Shown here piece by piece: positions 1-8,351 of a DNA stretch of 64,000 nt. Position 1 is the first letter of the stretch, and the number at the start of each line of letters is the position of its first letter. The stretch covers positions 538,100 to 602,099 of the forward strand of contig NZ_JACIJS010000001.1 of the NCBI RefSeq assembly GCF_014199445.1, given 5' to 3'. The translations under genes were made by a program, and so were the position numbers. The notes beneath the pieces are model-generated. The model was given only the letters and a program-made list of their open reading frames with translations, was not told where the DNA came from and made no database searches. Source of the stretch: Rubricella aquisinus (GTDB lineage Bacteria > Pseudomonadota > Alphaproteobacteria > Rhodobacterales > Rhodobacteraceae).

Positions 1-58
1 TAAACTAAGCTGGTTAATGTAACAACTAGACAACATATCTTTATCTTTCTAAGTATCC

Positions 59-778
59 ATGACCATACAAACACAACCCATCTGGCAGGTGATCCGGTCC
101 GAATTGACCGGGGAGATCGCCGACGGCCTGCACCTTCCCGGTGACAAGCTCCCGACCGAGGCGGACCTGTCGCGTCGCTTTGATGTGAACCGGCACACCG
201 TGCGCCGTGCGCTGGCGGAAATGGCCAAGGATGGGCTGGTTTATTCCCGGCGCGGTTCGGGCGTTTTTGTGACTGCCTCCCCGACGGAATACCCATTGGG
301 CAAGCGGGTCCGGTATCACCAGAACCTTGCCGCCGCGGGGCAGATGCCCGCTAGGGAGATATTGCAGCTCATCACCCGCCGCCCGACGCCGATCGAGGCG
401 GAGGTGCTCAACATCAGCGCCACCACGCAGGTGCATTGTTTTGAGGCGCTGTCGCTGGGCAATGGCGTGCCGATTGCCCTAACGCATAGCGTGTTTCCCG
501 CAGACCGGTTTCCCGGCCTTATCGACGCGATCGAACTGTCACGGTCCGTGACGAAGGCTCTCGCGATCTGTGGTTTGAAGGATTATACCCGCATTTCCAC
601 GCGTCTGACGGCGAAAACGGCGAATGTCACGCAGGCTCGTCATTTGCGGCTCACACCCGGTGCGCCGATCCTGCGCACGGTCAGCGTGAACGCCGATCTC
701 GACGGCACGCCAGTGGAATTTGGCACCACGCATTTCGCCGGGGATCGGGTAACGTTGACCCTGACGGATATGAGTTAG
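59..778 (+). CDS. phnF: GntR/UTRA transcriptional regulator, PhnF-like
   Basis: A 239-residue cytoplasmic repressor-type protein. Residues about 8-70 form the GntR winged helix (PGDKLPTEADLSRRFDVNRHTVRRAL is the recognition region), and about 90-235 form a UTRA ligand-binding domain ending in a typical FGTTHFAGDRV strand. This pairing and length match PhnF regulators of phosphonate uptake and C-P lyase genes. The phn genes would have to lie upstream of the window, since only 58 bases precede the ATG. A short palindrome, GTTAATGTAAC at 13-23, sits in that leader and could be part of an operator. The 3' end overlaps the convergent HAD gene by four bases. Family assignment is firm; the phosphonate ligand is inferred from similarity only. 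Confidence 0.8.
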   Translation: MTIQTQPIWQVIRSELTGEIADGLHLPGDKLPTEADLSRRFDVNRHTVRRALAEMAKDGLVYSRRGSGVFVTASPTEYPLGKRVRYHQNLAAAGQMPAREILQLITRRPTPIEAEVLNISATTQVHCFEALSLGNGVPIALTHSVFPADRFPGLIDAIELSRSVTKALAICGLKDYTRISTRLTAKTANVTQARHLRLTPGAPILRTVSVNADLDGTPVEFGTTHFAGDRVTLTLTDMS

Positions 779-1377
779 AGCAATCCGAGTGCGGACAGCT
801 CCTGCCGCAAACCGGGTGCGTCGGTGAACAGATGCCCATGCCAGCCGCGCGCGCGGGCCGCATCAATATTCTCCGCCCGGTCATCGGTGAAGAACAGCTC
901 ATCCCCGCGCAGTCCGGTTGCGTCCTCCACCGCGGCATAAATCGCCGGATCAGGCTTTGCCATCATCATGCGGCCTGAGATGAACTCACGGTCGAACCCT
1001 TGCAGGATCGGGAACGCCTCTTTCGTCCATTCATAGTTTTCCGCCGCGAAATTCGAGAGCGCGAAGATAGGCACGCCGCGCGCACGCAGATCCGCCATGA
1101 TCTCTGCCATGCCGCCAATCACAGGCCCGCACAGATCAAGCCAATGATCGACCCAGGCGTGGATCATGTCGGCAAAATCCGGGTGGTTGGCCGCGTGTGC
1201 GCGGATGGTTTCGCTAAAGGGTGCTCCGGCATCGGTGCGAAAATGCACTTCCACGATCCCGGTTTCCTCCAGAAATCGCGATGTCCGCTCCGCCCCGAAG
1301 CGGGCGCGCATATAGGGTTCGTAATTCCATTCAATCAGCACATTGCCGATGTCGAACACGACAGCTTGAGGGGTCAT
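775..1377 (-). CDS. HAD-superfamily hydrolase (YihX-like)
   Basis: A 200-residue haloacid-dehalogenase-type hydrolase, probably a small sugar-phosphate or nucleotide phosphatase. All four HAD motifs are visible: FDIGNVLIEW near the N terminus (nucleophile Asp, but Gly where phosphatases of the DxD type carry the second Asp, as in the YihX group), LSNF for motif II, the Lys of KPDP for motif III, and FFTDDRAENIDAA for motif IV. The ATG at 1377 overlaps the nitroreductase stop as ATGA, so that start is preferred over one five codons upstream. It is co-transcribed with the nitroreductase. Substrate cannot be read from sequence. Confidence 0.82.
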   Translation of the reverse strand: MTPQAVVFDIGNVLIEWNYEPYMRARFGAERTSRFLEETGIVEVHFRTDAGAPFSETIRAHAANHPDFADMIHAWVDHWLDLCGPVIGGMAEIMADLRARGVPIFALSNFAAENYEWTKEAFPILQGFDREFISGRMMMAKPDPAIYAAVEDATGLRGDELFFTDDRAENIDAARARGWHGHLFTDAPGLRQELSALGLL

Positions 1378-2039
1378 AGGATCGTCAGCCATTCATCCAG
1401 AGGAGCGCGGGTGGTGCGCAGGTCATTCACGGGATGCGCCCGGTCCTCATATCCGATGGCAAGGCCACAGAACAGCATCTGATCCTCCGGCGCGTTGCAA
1501 AACCGCGCCACAGCACTGTGATGCATCGCCCATGCCTCCTGCGGGCAGGAGGCCAATCCCTCCTCCACCAGCAGCAGCATCAGGGATTGCAGAAACATGC
1601 CAAGGTCGGACCACTGCGCCGCTCCCATTTCGCGCCCGACAAACAGGAACAGCCCGGCGGGCGCGTCAAAGAATTGCCAGTTGCGGGCAAACCAGTCGAG
1701 CCGCTTTGCCTTATCCTCGCGCGGGATGCCAAGGCGGGCATACATATCCTCCCCGACCTTGAAACGGCGGGAGCGGTACGGCTCCCCCAGTTTTGCGGGA
1801 TAGACCGGGTATTCGGGCGTATCGGCCTGCCCATCCGCGATGCGGGTCTGCATCAACGCGCGAAACTCCGTCATCCGCTCCCCTGCCAACAGATAGACAT
1901 GCCATGGCTGCACATTTCCACCCGATGGTGCGCGGGCAGCCGCCCCGATCAGCGCGGTGAGCCGCACTATATCCACCGGCTCATCGGTAAAGGCCCGGAC
2001 GGACCGCCGCGCCTCCAGAAGTGATTTCAGATCGGACAA
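1374..2039 (-). CDS. Nitroreductase-family FMN oxidoreductase
   Basis: A 221-residue flavin-dependent NAD(P)H oxidoreductase of the nitroreductase fold. The N-terminal RRSVRAFTDEPV segment is the FMN phosphate-binding signature, followed by ARAPSGGNVQPWHVYLL; the C-terminal FCGLAIGYED closes the flavin site. The start is taken as TTG at 2039 because GGGGGA lies just upstream; an in-frame extension would run into the divergent transporter gene and looks unlike the family. It is the first gene of a two-gene operon with the HAD hydrolase. Substrate (nitroaromatic, quinone or an endogenous enone) is unknown. Confidence 0.83.
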   Translation of the reverse strand: MSDLKSLLEARRSVRAFTDEPVDIVRLTALIGAAARAPSGGNVQPWHVYLLAGERMTEFRALMQTRIADGQADTPEYPVYPAKLGEPYRSRRFKVGEDMYARLGIPREDKAKRLDWFARNWQFFDAPAGLFLFVGREMGAAQWSDLGMFLQSLMLLLVEEGLASCPQEAWAMHHSAVARFCNAPEDQMLFCGLAIGYEDRAHPVNDLRTTRAPLDEWLTIL

Positions 2040-2097
2040 GACACTCCCCCATCCCCATGATAAGCCCGGCTCGTTTCGCGGGGTAGAAGGACACGGA

Positions 2098-2964
2098 ATG
2101 AGCATTCGCGCAATCCTTATGGGCGTGGCTTTTGTGACGATGTGGGCGTCTGCCTTCACCTCGGCCAAGATCGCGGTGGCTTATGCGCCGCCTCTCATGA
2201 TCCTTGGCGTGCGGTTCCTGATTTCCGGCGCGCTGGGCGTCGGGATAGCCTATCTGATGGGGCAACGCATCCGGTTGAGCCGCGCGCAATGGGTCGCGGT
2301 CGTGGTGTTCGGGATTTGCCAGAACACGATTTATCTGGGGCTGAACTTCGCCGCCGTCCAGACCATTGACGCCTCTATCGCGGTGATCATCGCGTCTGCC
2401 CTGCCGATCACCGTGGCGTTTGCGTCCTTCCTCGTGTTTCGCGAGCGGCTGCCGCTTTTGGGTGTTGTCGGGATGGTCGCGGGCCTTGCCGGGGTGCTGG
2501 TCGTGATGGGGGACCGCCTGTCGGGCGGGGCCGATCCGATTGGCATCGCGATGTGCGTCGGGGGGTTGGCGGCCCTCACCATGGCGACGCTGACCCTGCG
2601 GGGGATGAACCCGGGCGACAATGTGCTGATGATCGTCGGGCTGCAAATGCTGGTGGGGTCGGCCACGTTGTTGCCCCTATCACTCCTGTTGGAGACATGG
2701 GTGGTCAACTGGAGCCTGCCGCTGATACTCGCCTTCACCTACACCACGCTGGTGCCGGGATTGCTGGCGACGGTGACGTGGTTCTTTCTTGTGCGCGAAG
2801 TAGGCGCGACGCGGGCGGCGACCTTCCATTTCCTCAATCCGTTCATCGGCGTCGCCATCGCGGCCCTGATCCTGGCGGAGGCTTTGCAGGTGCGGGATCT
2901 GATCGGGGTTGTCATCATCATGGCGGGCATTCTCGCGGTGCAGATCGCGAAAGCGCGCGCTTAG
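2098..2964 (+). CDS. DMT-superfamily transporter (EamA)
   Basis: A 288-residue inner-membrane protein with about ten hydrophobic segments arranged as two EamA repeats, the usual architecture of drug/metabolite exporters. The second half contains PGLLATVTWFFLVREVGATRA and a C-terminal LNPFIGVAIAALIL helix typical of the repeat. The ATG at 2098 is preceded by AGAAGGA at good spacing; an upstream in-frame extension overlaps the divergent nitroreductase and is hydrophilic. Likely an exporter of an amino acid or small metabolite; the substrate is not predictable. It converges with the lysozyme-like gene, the two stops overlapping by four bases. Confidence 0.85.
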   Translation: MSIRAILMGVAFVTMWASAFTSAKIAVAYAPPLMILGVRFLISGALGVGIAYLMGQRIRLSRAQWVAVVVFGICQNTIYLGLNFAAVQTIDASIAVIIASALPITVAFASFLVFRERLPLLGVVGMVAGLAGVLVVMGDRLSGGADPIGIAMCVGGLAALTMATLTLRGMNPGDNVLMIVGLQMLVGSATLLPLSLLLETWVVNWSLPLILAFTYTTLVPGLLATVTWFFLVREVGATRAATFHFLNPFIGVAIAALILAEALQVRDLIGVVIIMAGILAVQIAKARA

Positions 2965-3611
2965 CCGAGGATCGCGGCCACCCTCGCGCGATACTCCGCA
3001 CGGCTCATCAGCGCCTTGTTCCGTCCCACCCCGTGATAGGCTGACCGCCCGTCGCGCATCGGCAGCGCTGCCCAAACCTGCGCAAGCTGATCGAGGAAAA
3101 GGTCGTTGCTGATCCGCCCGAAGCTCACCTCCCCCGCGCCCGCCTGATGCAGAAGGATATCCGCGAACCGATCCTGTAACGCGGGGGAGAACCGCGCAGA
3201 CAATGGCGTTTTTGTCCGCCGCACCAAATAGTCGAGCGTGGTGGGGATGAACTGATACCGCCCGATTGCGTGGTTCTGGCCCGGTGTCGCGTCGATCCAT
3301 GCAAAGACGTCGCGCAGGGTCATCTCCGTCGGGCGCTTTGGCGGTTTGATGACGGCACTCAACACCACCGCGTTATAGCCCGCAGGCCCCGCCTCGACCT
3401 CCGCCACCAGATCGCGCAGACCGCGCAACACCATCGGATCGGCCTGCCCCGGCCCCGCATCGCGGGTGAGGATCGAGCCAAGGAACGCGGGCGGGCGCTG
3501 CGACGCGAATTGCAGGCTCCCCTGCCCGGCCAGCGATCCGGTCGTGCCGACAAAATTCTGCGCCAGCGCCAGACCGGGTATCAACAGGCAAAAAAGCAAC
3601 ACGCGTTTCAT
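2961..3611 (-). CDS. Exported lysozyme-like protein
   Basis: A 216-residue protein with a clear signal peptide (MKRVLLFCLLIPGLALAQ). The middle carries NHAIGRYQFIPTTL followed by LSARFSPALQDRFADILL, a pattern resembling phage-lambda-type endolysin and muramidase folds, where a GRYQ segment sits at the start of the active-site region. The rest is not recognisable. A periplasmic role in peptidoglycan or glycan cleavage is plausible but inferred. It stands alone, between a convergent transporter and the divergent hydantoinase operon. Confidence 0.6.
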   Translation of the reverse strand: MKRVLLFCLLIPGLALAQNFVGTTGSLAGQGSLQFASQRPPAFLGSILTRDAGPGQADPMVLRGLRDLVAEVEAGPAGYNAVVLSAVIKPPKRPTEMTLRDVFAWIDATPGQNHAIGRYQFIPTTLDYLVRRTKTPLSARFSPALQDRFADILLHQAGAGEVSFGRISNDLFLDQLAQVWAALPMRDGRSAYHGVGRNKALMSRAEYRARVAAILG

Positions 3612-3683
3612 GGCGCGAGCCTACCGCCCCTTGCCACGGATTGCATCCCGCCACATCATCCCCCCGGTGACAGGGAGGTTCTG

Positions 3684-5111
3684 ATGACATTCGATCTGGT
3701 TGTGCGTGGCGGGGAGGTCGTGACGGCACAGGGCCGGTTCATGGCCGATATCGCCGTGACGGATGGAAAGATTACCGCGATTGGCACGGGGCTTGAGGGT
3801 CAGAGGGTGCTCGATGCCACGGGCCGCATGGTCATGCCCGGCGGTGTCGATCCCCATTGCCATATCGAACAGATGTCGGGCATGGGCCAAATGAATGCCG
3901 ACACGTTCGAGACTGCGACACGCTCCGCCGCGATGGGTGGGACGACCAGCGTCATCTCCTTTGCCGCGCAGCATAAGGGGATGCGGATGCGCGATGTGGT
4001 GGCCGATTACAGCGCGCGGGCGGCGCGGGGCGCGTTGGTGGATTACGCGTTCCACATGATCGCCTCCGATGTGGAGGCGCCGGATTTTGCCGATGACCTT
4101 GCCGCGATGATTGACGCGGGCCACCGCTCGATCAAGCTCTTTACGACCTACAACATTGCGGTGAGTGACCGCGCCATTCTGGATGTGATGACCATCGCGA
4201 AGGCGCGCGGCGCGCTGGTTTGCGTTCATGCCGAAAATGACGGCCTGATCGGCTGGACAAAGGACCGGCTGATCGTTGCTGGCCGGACGGAGCCCGCGGC
4301 CCACGCTCTCTCCCATCCCCGATTGGCGGAGGTCGAAGCGGTGGAGCGGATGTGCCGCTTTGCCGAATTCCTCGACCAGCCGGTGATGCTGTTCCATATC
4401 TCCACCGTTGAAGGGGCGGCTGCCGTGCGTGCGGCGCGGGGGCGCGGCGTGCCCGTCTGGGCGGAGACATGCCCGCATTACCTTTTCATGGAAGAGACGG
4501 TGCTTGACCACCCGGATGGCGGCAAATGGATGTGCTCCCCACCCCAGCGGCAGACGGCAGATCAAGCGGCCCTTTGGCAGGCGCTGCGGCTTGGCGATTT
4601 GCAGGTGGTGAGTTCCGATCACGCGCCCTACCGGTATGACGAGACCGGAAAGCTGTCGCAGGGGGCGGATGCGCCGTTCCACAAAATCTCCAACGGTTTG
4701 CCGGGTCTGGAGGTCCGCCAACCATTGATGTTTGACGCGATGGTCAGCCATGGCACCCTTGGCCCGGAAAAGTTTGTGGAGGTGACGTCAACGGCCCCCG
4801 CCGCGCTTTATGGGCTGGAGAATAAAGGCGCGCTCGATCCCGGTAAGGACGCGGATATCGTGATCTGGGATCCGACGCGCAGCCATACCTACGGCGCGGA
4901 CGATCTGCATGACAATGTGGGCTATAACCCGTGGGACGGGCGGCGCGTCACCGGATGGCCCGAAACGGTGCTGTTGCGCGGTGAGGTGATCGTGTCCGAC
5001 GGGGCTTGCCACGCGGCCCCCGGCTCTGGCCACTTCCTGCACCGCGCCCGCACCGGGGCGCAGCCCCTTGGCACACCCGCGCGCGAAGCCCGCGCCGTAT
5101 TAGGAGACTGA
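3684..5111 (+). CDS. Dihydropyrimidinase / D-hydantoinase
   Basis: A 475-residue amidohydrolase that opens cyclic ureides (dihydropyrimidines or 5-substituted hydantoins). Metal ligands are visible: HCH (His58, His60) in GGVDPHCHIEQ, the carboxylated-lysine position Lys151 in SIKLFTTYN, His in CVHAEND, His in FHISTVE and Asp in SSDHAPY. The true start is the ATG at 3684, preceded by CAGGGAGG; the frame stays open far upstream but that stretch overlaps the signal peptide gene on the other strand. It is the first of five same-strand genes with 2-base gaps or ATGA overlaps, so it defines a catabolic operon. No N-carbamoylase is encoded nearby, so the ring-opened product must be handled elsewhere or the substrate is different. 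Confidence 0.88.
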   Translation: MTFDLVVRGGEVVTAQGRFMADIAVTDGKITAIGTGLEGQRVLDATGRMVMPGGVDPHCHIEQMSGMGQMNADTFETATRSAAMGGTTSVISFAAQHKGMRMRDVVADYSARAARGALVDYAFHMIASDVEAPDFADDLAAMIDAGHRSIKLFTTYNIAVSDRAILDVMTIAKARGALVCVHAENDGLIGWTKDRLIVAGRTEPAAHALSHPRLAEVEAVERMCRFAEFLDQPVMLFHISTVEGAAAVRAARGRGVPVWAETCPHYLFMEETVLDHPDGGKWMCSPPQRQTADQAALWQALRLGDLQVVSSDHAPYRYDETGKLSQGADAPFHKISNGLPGLEVRQPLMFDAMVSHGTLGPEKFVEVTSTAPAALYGLENKGALDPGKDADIVIWDPTRSHTYGADDLHDNVGYNPWDGRRVTGWPETVLLRGEVIVSDGACHAAPGSGHFLHRARTGAQPLGTPAREARAVLGD

Positions 5112-5113
5112 CC

Positions 5114-5506
5114 ATGGCACAACGCCCCGAAGGTGACGTCCAACTCACCATTACATTCTGGTATTACAAGGATTTGGCGCGGGCTGAGGCGTTCTATCGC
5201 GATGTGATGGGCTTTACGCTCGCCATTGATCAGGGCTGGGCCAAGATCATGCATATCGGCGGCGGCGCGCATGTCGGCCTCGTCGATGAAACCAAAGGGA
5301 TGCACAATTCCGAGCCGATCAAGCCCGTGCAGTTGTGTATCCGCGTGCCGGATGTGGATGCGTGGTATGCCTATGTGCAGGAGGTCGGCGTCGATGGCCT
5401 GTCGGAACTGTTCGTGAATGATGAGATCGGCATCCGCGCCTTCGTGTTCAACGATCCCGAAGGCTGGCAGATCGAGGTACAGACGGCAACACGGCCCGGC
5501 GCATGA
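5114..5506 (+). CDS. Glyoxalase/VOC-fold protein
   Basis: A 130-residue protein of the vicinal-oxygen-chelate fold, the fold of glyoxalase I and extradiol dioxygenases. It shows the paired beta-alpha-beta-beta-beta pattern: WYYKDLARAEAFYRDVMGFT in the first module and VFNDPEGWQIEVQT in the second, where the final Glu is a usual metal ligand. The start lies two bases after the hydantoinase stop and its own stop overlaps the racemase start, so translation is coupled. Its role in the hydantoin pathway is unknown: it could be a lyase, isomerase or epimerase acting on a pathway intermediate. Confidence 0.75.
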   Translation: MAQRPEGDVQLTITFWYYKDLARAEAFYRDVMGFTLAIDQGWAKIMHIGGGAHVGLVDETKGMHNSEPIKPVQLCIRVPDVDAWYAYVQEVGVDGLSELFVNDEIGIRAFVFNDPEGWQIEVQTATRPGA

Positions 5507-6162
5507 AACCCATCATCCTCCTCAATCCCAACTCCTCAGAACAGGTGACAGAAGGGATCGACGCGGCGGTCGATCCCTTGCGTGCGCTGGGCGTGCCGAT
5601 CCAATGCGTGACACTTAAGGACGGCCCACCGGGGATTGAGACGCAGGCGCAGGCAGACCGGGTCATCGCCCCGATGCTCGACTTGGCGGCGGGGATTGAG
5701 GCATCCGCCTTTGTCGTGGCCTGTTTCGGAGATCCGGGTCTGCATGCGATGCGGGATGAGATGACCGTGCCCGTTCTGGGCATTCAGGAATGCGCGGTGA
5801 TGCAGGCACTGACCGTGGGCCAACGGTTTGGCGTGATTGCGATCCTTGAGCGGTCGGTGCCGCGCCATTATCGGGCGTTCGGGGCGATGGGCGTGCTGGA
5901 CCGGCTGGTCGGGGATTACCCGCTGGATTTGACCGTGGCCGAATTGGCCGACGCGGATCGCACCGTGGCCCGCATGGCGGAGGTCGGGCAAAGGCTGCGC
6001 GCGGATGGCGCGAACAGCATCATCATGGGATGCGCCGGAATGGCCCGGTATCGCGCCCAGCTTGAACAGGATATTGGCCTGCCGGTGATTGAGCCGTGTC
6101 AGGCCGCAGTTGGCATGGCGATCACGCGTGTGACGCTGATGGGAGGAGTTCAGAATGCTTGA
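5503..6162 (+). CDS. Asp/Glu/hydantoin racemase-family protein
   Basis: A 219-residue cofactor-independent racemase-type enzyme. Two cysteines expected for the two-base mechanism are present, in VVACFGDPG and in IIMGCAGMA, in the positions used by hydantoin racemase and aspartate racemase. NPNSSEQVTEG near the N terminus matches the family. It overlaps the previous gene as ATGA and the following one by eight bases. With the hydantoinase next door, racemisation of a hydantoin or amino-acid derivative is the natural reading; arylmalonate decarboxylase or maleate isomerase relatives share this fold but usually differ around the cysteines. Confidence 0.82.
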   Translation: MKPIILLNPNSSEQVTEGIDAAVDPLRALGVPIQCVTLKDGPPGIETQAQADRVIAPMLDLAAGIEASAFVVACFGDPGLHAMRDEMTVPVLGIQECAVMQALTVGQRFGVIAILERSVPRHYRAFGAMGVLDRLVGDYPLDLTVAELADADRTVARMAEVGQRLRADGANSIIMGCAGMARYRAQLEQDIGLPVIEPCQAAVGMAITRVTLMGGVQNA

Positions 6163-7069
6163 TGAAACTGCAAAGGGCGTATTTACCATCGCCGTGACCC
6201 CGTTCACATCCGATGGTGCGCTGGATCTGGATAGCGTGGATCGGATGACCGATTTCTATCTGGAAAAGGGCGCGACCGGGCTCACTGTGCTTGGCATGAT
6301 GGGCGAAGCGGGGAAGCTGACGGCAGAGGAATCGCTGAGCGTGGTCAAGCGCGTGGTCGCGCGCGCAGACGTTCCGGTCGTGGTGGGCGTGTCCTCCCCC
6401 GGGTTTGCGTCGATGACGGCCCTGTCGGACTCGGTGATGGAGGTAGGTGCGGCTGGCGTCATGATCGCCCCGCCCGGCAGCGTCCGCACCGATGATCAGA
6501 TTGTCACGTACTACCAGAACGCGGCAAAGGCCGTGGGCGATGCCCCATGGGTGTTGCAGGATTTCCCGCTTGTCACCGGCGTGCAGATCGCGCCGAAAGT
6601 GATCCTGAAAATCGTGGAGGAGTGTCCGAAATGCGTGATGCTCAAACATGAGGATTGGCCCGGTCTGGAAAAGATCAGCGCCCTGCGCAAAGCCTCGGAT
6701 GAGGGCGCGCGCCGCATCTCCATTTTGTGTGGCAATGGCGCGCTGTTCCTGCCCGAAGAGATGGCGCGCGGCGCGGATGGCGCGATGACCGGCTTTGCCT
6801 ATCCTGAGATGATGGCGCAGATCGTCGAGGCTGCGAATGCGGGCGATATGGACCGCGCGCGGGATATCTTTGACGCGTATCTGCCGATGGTCCGGTATGA
6901 AAGCCAGCCGGGTCTGGGCCTTGCGATTCGCAAATATACGCTGGCCAAACGGGGCGCGATTGCAGATGGCGCGCTGCGCGCACCGGGGCCGAAACTCTCC
7001 GCCGCCACAATCGCGGAGATCGAGGCGCTGGCCACGCGGCAGGAGCGGGCCTTGGCGCGGTTGGGGTAG
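6155..7069 (+). CDS. DapA-like class I aldolase/dehydratase
   Basis: A 304-residue TIM-barrel enzyme of the dihydrodipicolinate synthase/N-acetylneuraminate lyase family. The Schiff-base lysine is Lys164 in CVMLKHEDWPG. Two signature elements of true DapA are missing: the Thr-Thr pair is Met-Met (GMMGEA) and the catalytic Tyr of the YNVP motif is Gln (LQDFP). It is therefore unlikely to make dihydrodipicolinate and probably cleaves or dehydrates a 2-keto acid in the hydantoin operon. Start overlaps the racemase end. Confidence 0.83.
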   Translation: MLDETAKGVFTIAVTPFTSDGALDLDSVDRMTDFYLEKGATGLTVLGMMGEAGKLTAEESLSVVKRVVARADVPVVVGVSSPGFASMTALSDSVMEVGAAGVMIAPPGSVRTDDQIVTYYQNAAKAVGDAPWVLQDFPLVTGVQIAPKVILKIVEECPKCVMLKHEDWPGLEKISALRKASDEGARRISILCGNGALFLPEEMARGADGAMTGFAYPEMMAQIVEAANAGDMDRARDIFDAYLPMVRYESQPGLGLAIRKYTLAKRGAIADGALRAPGPKLSAATIAEIEALATRQERALARLG

Positions 7070-7150
7070 CGCGGAAACCGCTCCAAGCGGGCGGATTGCA
7101 TACGCGTGCAAAATTGGCTTACGCTTCCCAAAAACACCGGGGAGCGTATC

Positions 7151-7903
7151 ATGACCACGAATGCCGAATTCAAAACCAAAGTCACAAGCGGCGTGCCGGT
7201 CATCGGGGCGTTCATCAAAACCCCTCATCCGATCATTATCGAGGTGATGGCGCTCGCCGGGTACGACTTTCTGGTGCTGGATGCGGAACATGCGCCGTTT
7301 GACCGCACAACACTGGATACATGCCTGATTGCGGGCCGTGCGGCGGGTATTCCGTGCATCGTGCGGGTGCCGGTGGGGCAGACGCCATGGATTCTCAACA
7401 CGCTGGATGCGGGGGCTGCGGGGATCATGGTGCCGCATGTCGTGACCGCCGATCAAGCAGAGGCGCTGGTGCGGGAGGTCCGGTATGGCCCCGGCGGGCG
7501 CGGTTTTGCCGGAACAACCCGCGCGGCGGAATATGCCACGCGATCCCTCACGGCGCATAAGGACAGCCCCCTCGCGGAAGTCACGTTGATGGCCCAGATC
7601 GAAGACCCCGAAGGGGTCGATAATCACGCGGCGATTGCAGCGGTTGAGGGTATTGATGCGCTGTTCGTGGGGCGGGCCGATCTGGCGGTTTCCTATGAGT
7701 ATGACGACTTCTTCGCACCCGAAGTTGGCGATATGACGGAAACGATTCTAGGGGCCAATGGGGCCGCGACGGGCCTTTATTGTGCGCCGGGTGAGGATAC
7801 CAGCCGCTGGCGCCGTGCTGGGGCAAACGTGTTTGTTGTGGGGTCGGAGCATACGTTGATCGCATCCGCTGGCAGCGCTTTAACCAAAGAATTCAAAGGC
7901 TAA
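7151..7903 (+). CDS. HpcH/HpaI-family aldolase
   Basis: A 250-residue class II (metal-dependent) aldolase that typically splits 4-hydroxy-2-oxo acids into pyruvate and an aldehyde. Landmarks are FLVLDAEHAPFD, IVRVPVG, the metal-binding Glu of LMAQIEDPEG and the Asp of LFVGRADLAVS. The ATG at 7151 follows GGGGAGCG. An 81-base gap separates it from the DapA-like gene, so it may be the last gene of the hydantoin operon. It could process the 2-keto acid released upstream. A nested stem-loop region follows the stop. Confidence 0.84.
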   Translation: MTTNAEFKTKVTSGVPVIGAFIKTPHPIIIEVMALAGYDFLVLDAEHAPFDRTTLDTCLIAGRAAGIPCIVRVPVGQTPWILNTLDAGAAGIMVPHVVTADQAEALVREVRYGPGGRGFAGTTRAAEYATRSLTAHKDSPLAEVTLMAQIEDPEGVDNHAAIAAVEGIDALFVGRADLAVSYEYDDFFAPEVGDMTETILGANGAATGLYCAPGEDTSRWRRAGANVFVVGSEHTLIASAGSALTKEFKG

Positions 7904-7904
7904 G

Positions 7905-7970
7905 AACACATCTTCCTGCACTGGGGATAGATGCGCGATCAATCAAGGTCGCGCATGGAAACGATGTGTT
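7905..7970. terminator. Nested inverted repeats, possible terminator
   Basis: An outer pair AACACATC (7905-7912) and GATGTGTT (7963-7970) encloses an inner pair ATGCGCGA (7931-7938) and TCGCGCAT (7949-7956). It lies just after the aldolase stop and before the promoter of the next gene. No run of T follows, so termination would not be of the classical type; it could be an RNA-stabilising structure. Confidence 0.35.
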
Positions 7971-7973
7971 TCC

Positions 7974-8029
7974 TTGATAAACTAAACCGTACAGTTCATA
8001 TATGAACGGCGAACCAAACGGTTCAGTTT
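7974..8029 (+). promoter_or_regulatory. Promoter and operator of small exported-protein gene
   Basis: A -35-like TTGATA (7974-7979) is followed by TATATG as a possible -10, and both are covered by symmetry elements: a perfect 14-bp palindrome GTTCATATATGAAC (7994-8007) and flanking arms AAACTAAACCGT (7979-7990) and ACGGTTCAGTTT (8018-8029), which pair at 11 of 12 positions. The core ACCGTACAGTTC recurs, with one change, on the opposite strand upstream of the TetR gene, so this is probably a TetR operator. Confidence 0.5.
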
Positions 8030-8047
8030 AACAAAAGGAGATACCCC

Positions 8048-8254
8048 ATGACTTCCCTTTCCAAAGCGACTGCAATCCTTGCCACGGCTGCCTTTGCCGC
8101 CACTCTTGTTCCCTCCATCGCAAGCGCACAGGCCATGGGCCGGGACTCAGCGAGCTGCACACAGTTGGAGATGTCCGTGCAGGTGACCGGCGCGGAGTGC
8201 GGGACGCTTTCCCTTGCGGAACTCGCAGCACGCAAGATCGCACTCGACAACTGA
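8048..8254 (+). CDS. Small exported protein of unknown function
   Basis: A 68-residue protein not recognised as a known family. The first 28 residues form a signal peptide ending ASIASAQA-like (AQA cleavage), leaving about 40 mature residues with two cysteines (SCTQLEM and AECGTLSL) that could form one disulfide in the periplasm. A strong AGGAG precedes the ATG. It is monocistronic: palindromic operators lie upstream and a hairpin terminator downstream. Its neighbour is a TetR regulator that seems to share its operator, so expression is probably induced by the TetR ligand. Could be a small stress-response or efflux-associated periplasmic protein; this is inference. Confidence 0.62.
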   Translation: MTSLSKATAILATAAFAATLVPSIASAQAMGRDSASCTQLEMSVQVTGAECGTLSLAELAARKIALDN

Positions 8255-8288
8255 TCTCGATCTGCTTCCCAACCGACTATCCGACCCA

Positions 8289-8317
8289 GCCGGGCGCCTG
8301 ACGGTGCCCGGCCTTTT
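8289..8317 (+). terminator. Rho-independent-type terminator
   Basis: Stem GCCGGGCGCC (8289-8298) and GGTGCCCGGC (8303-8312) with a four-base loop and one G-U pair, followed by CTTTTC. It closes the small exported-protein transcript. Confidence 0.7.
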
Positions 8318-8351
8318 CATGAGGTGGGAGAAGGCTTGCCCCATGCTGAAC

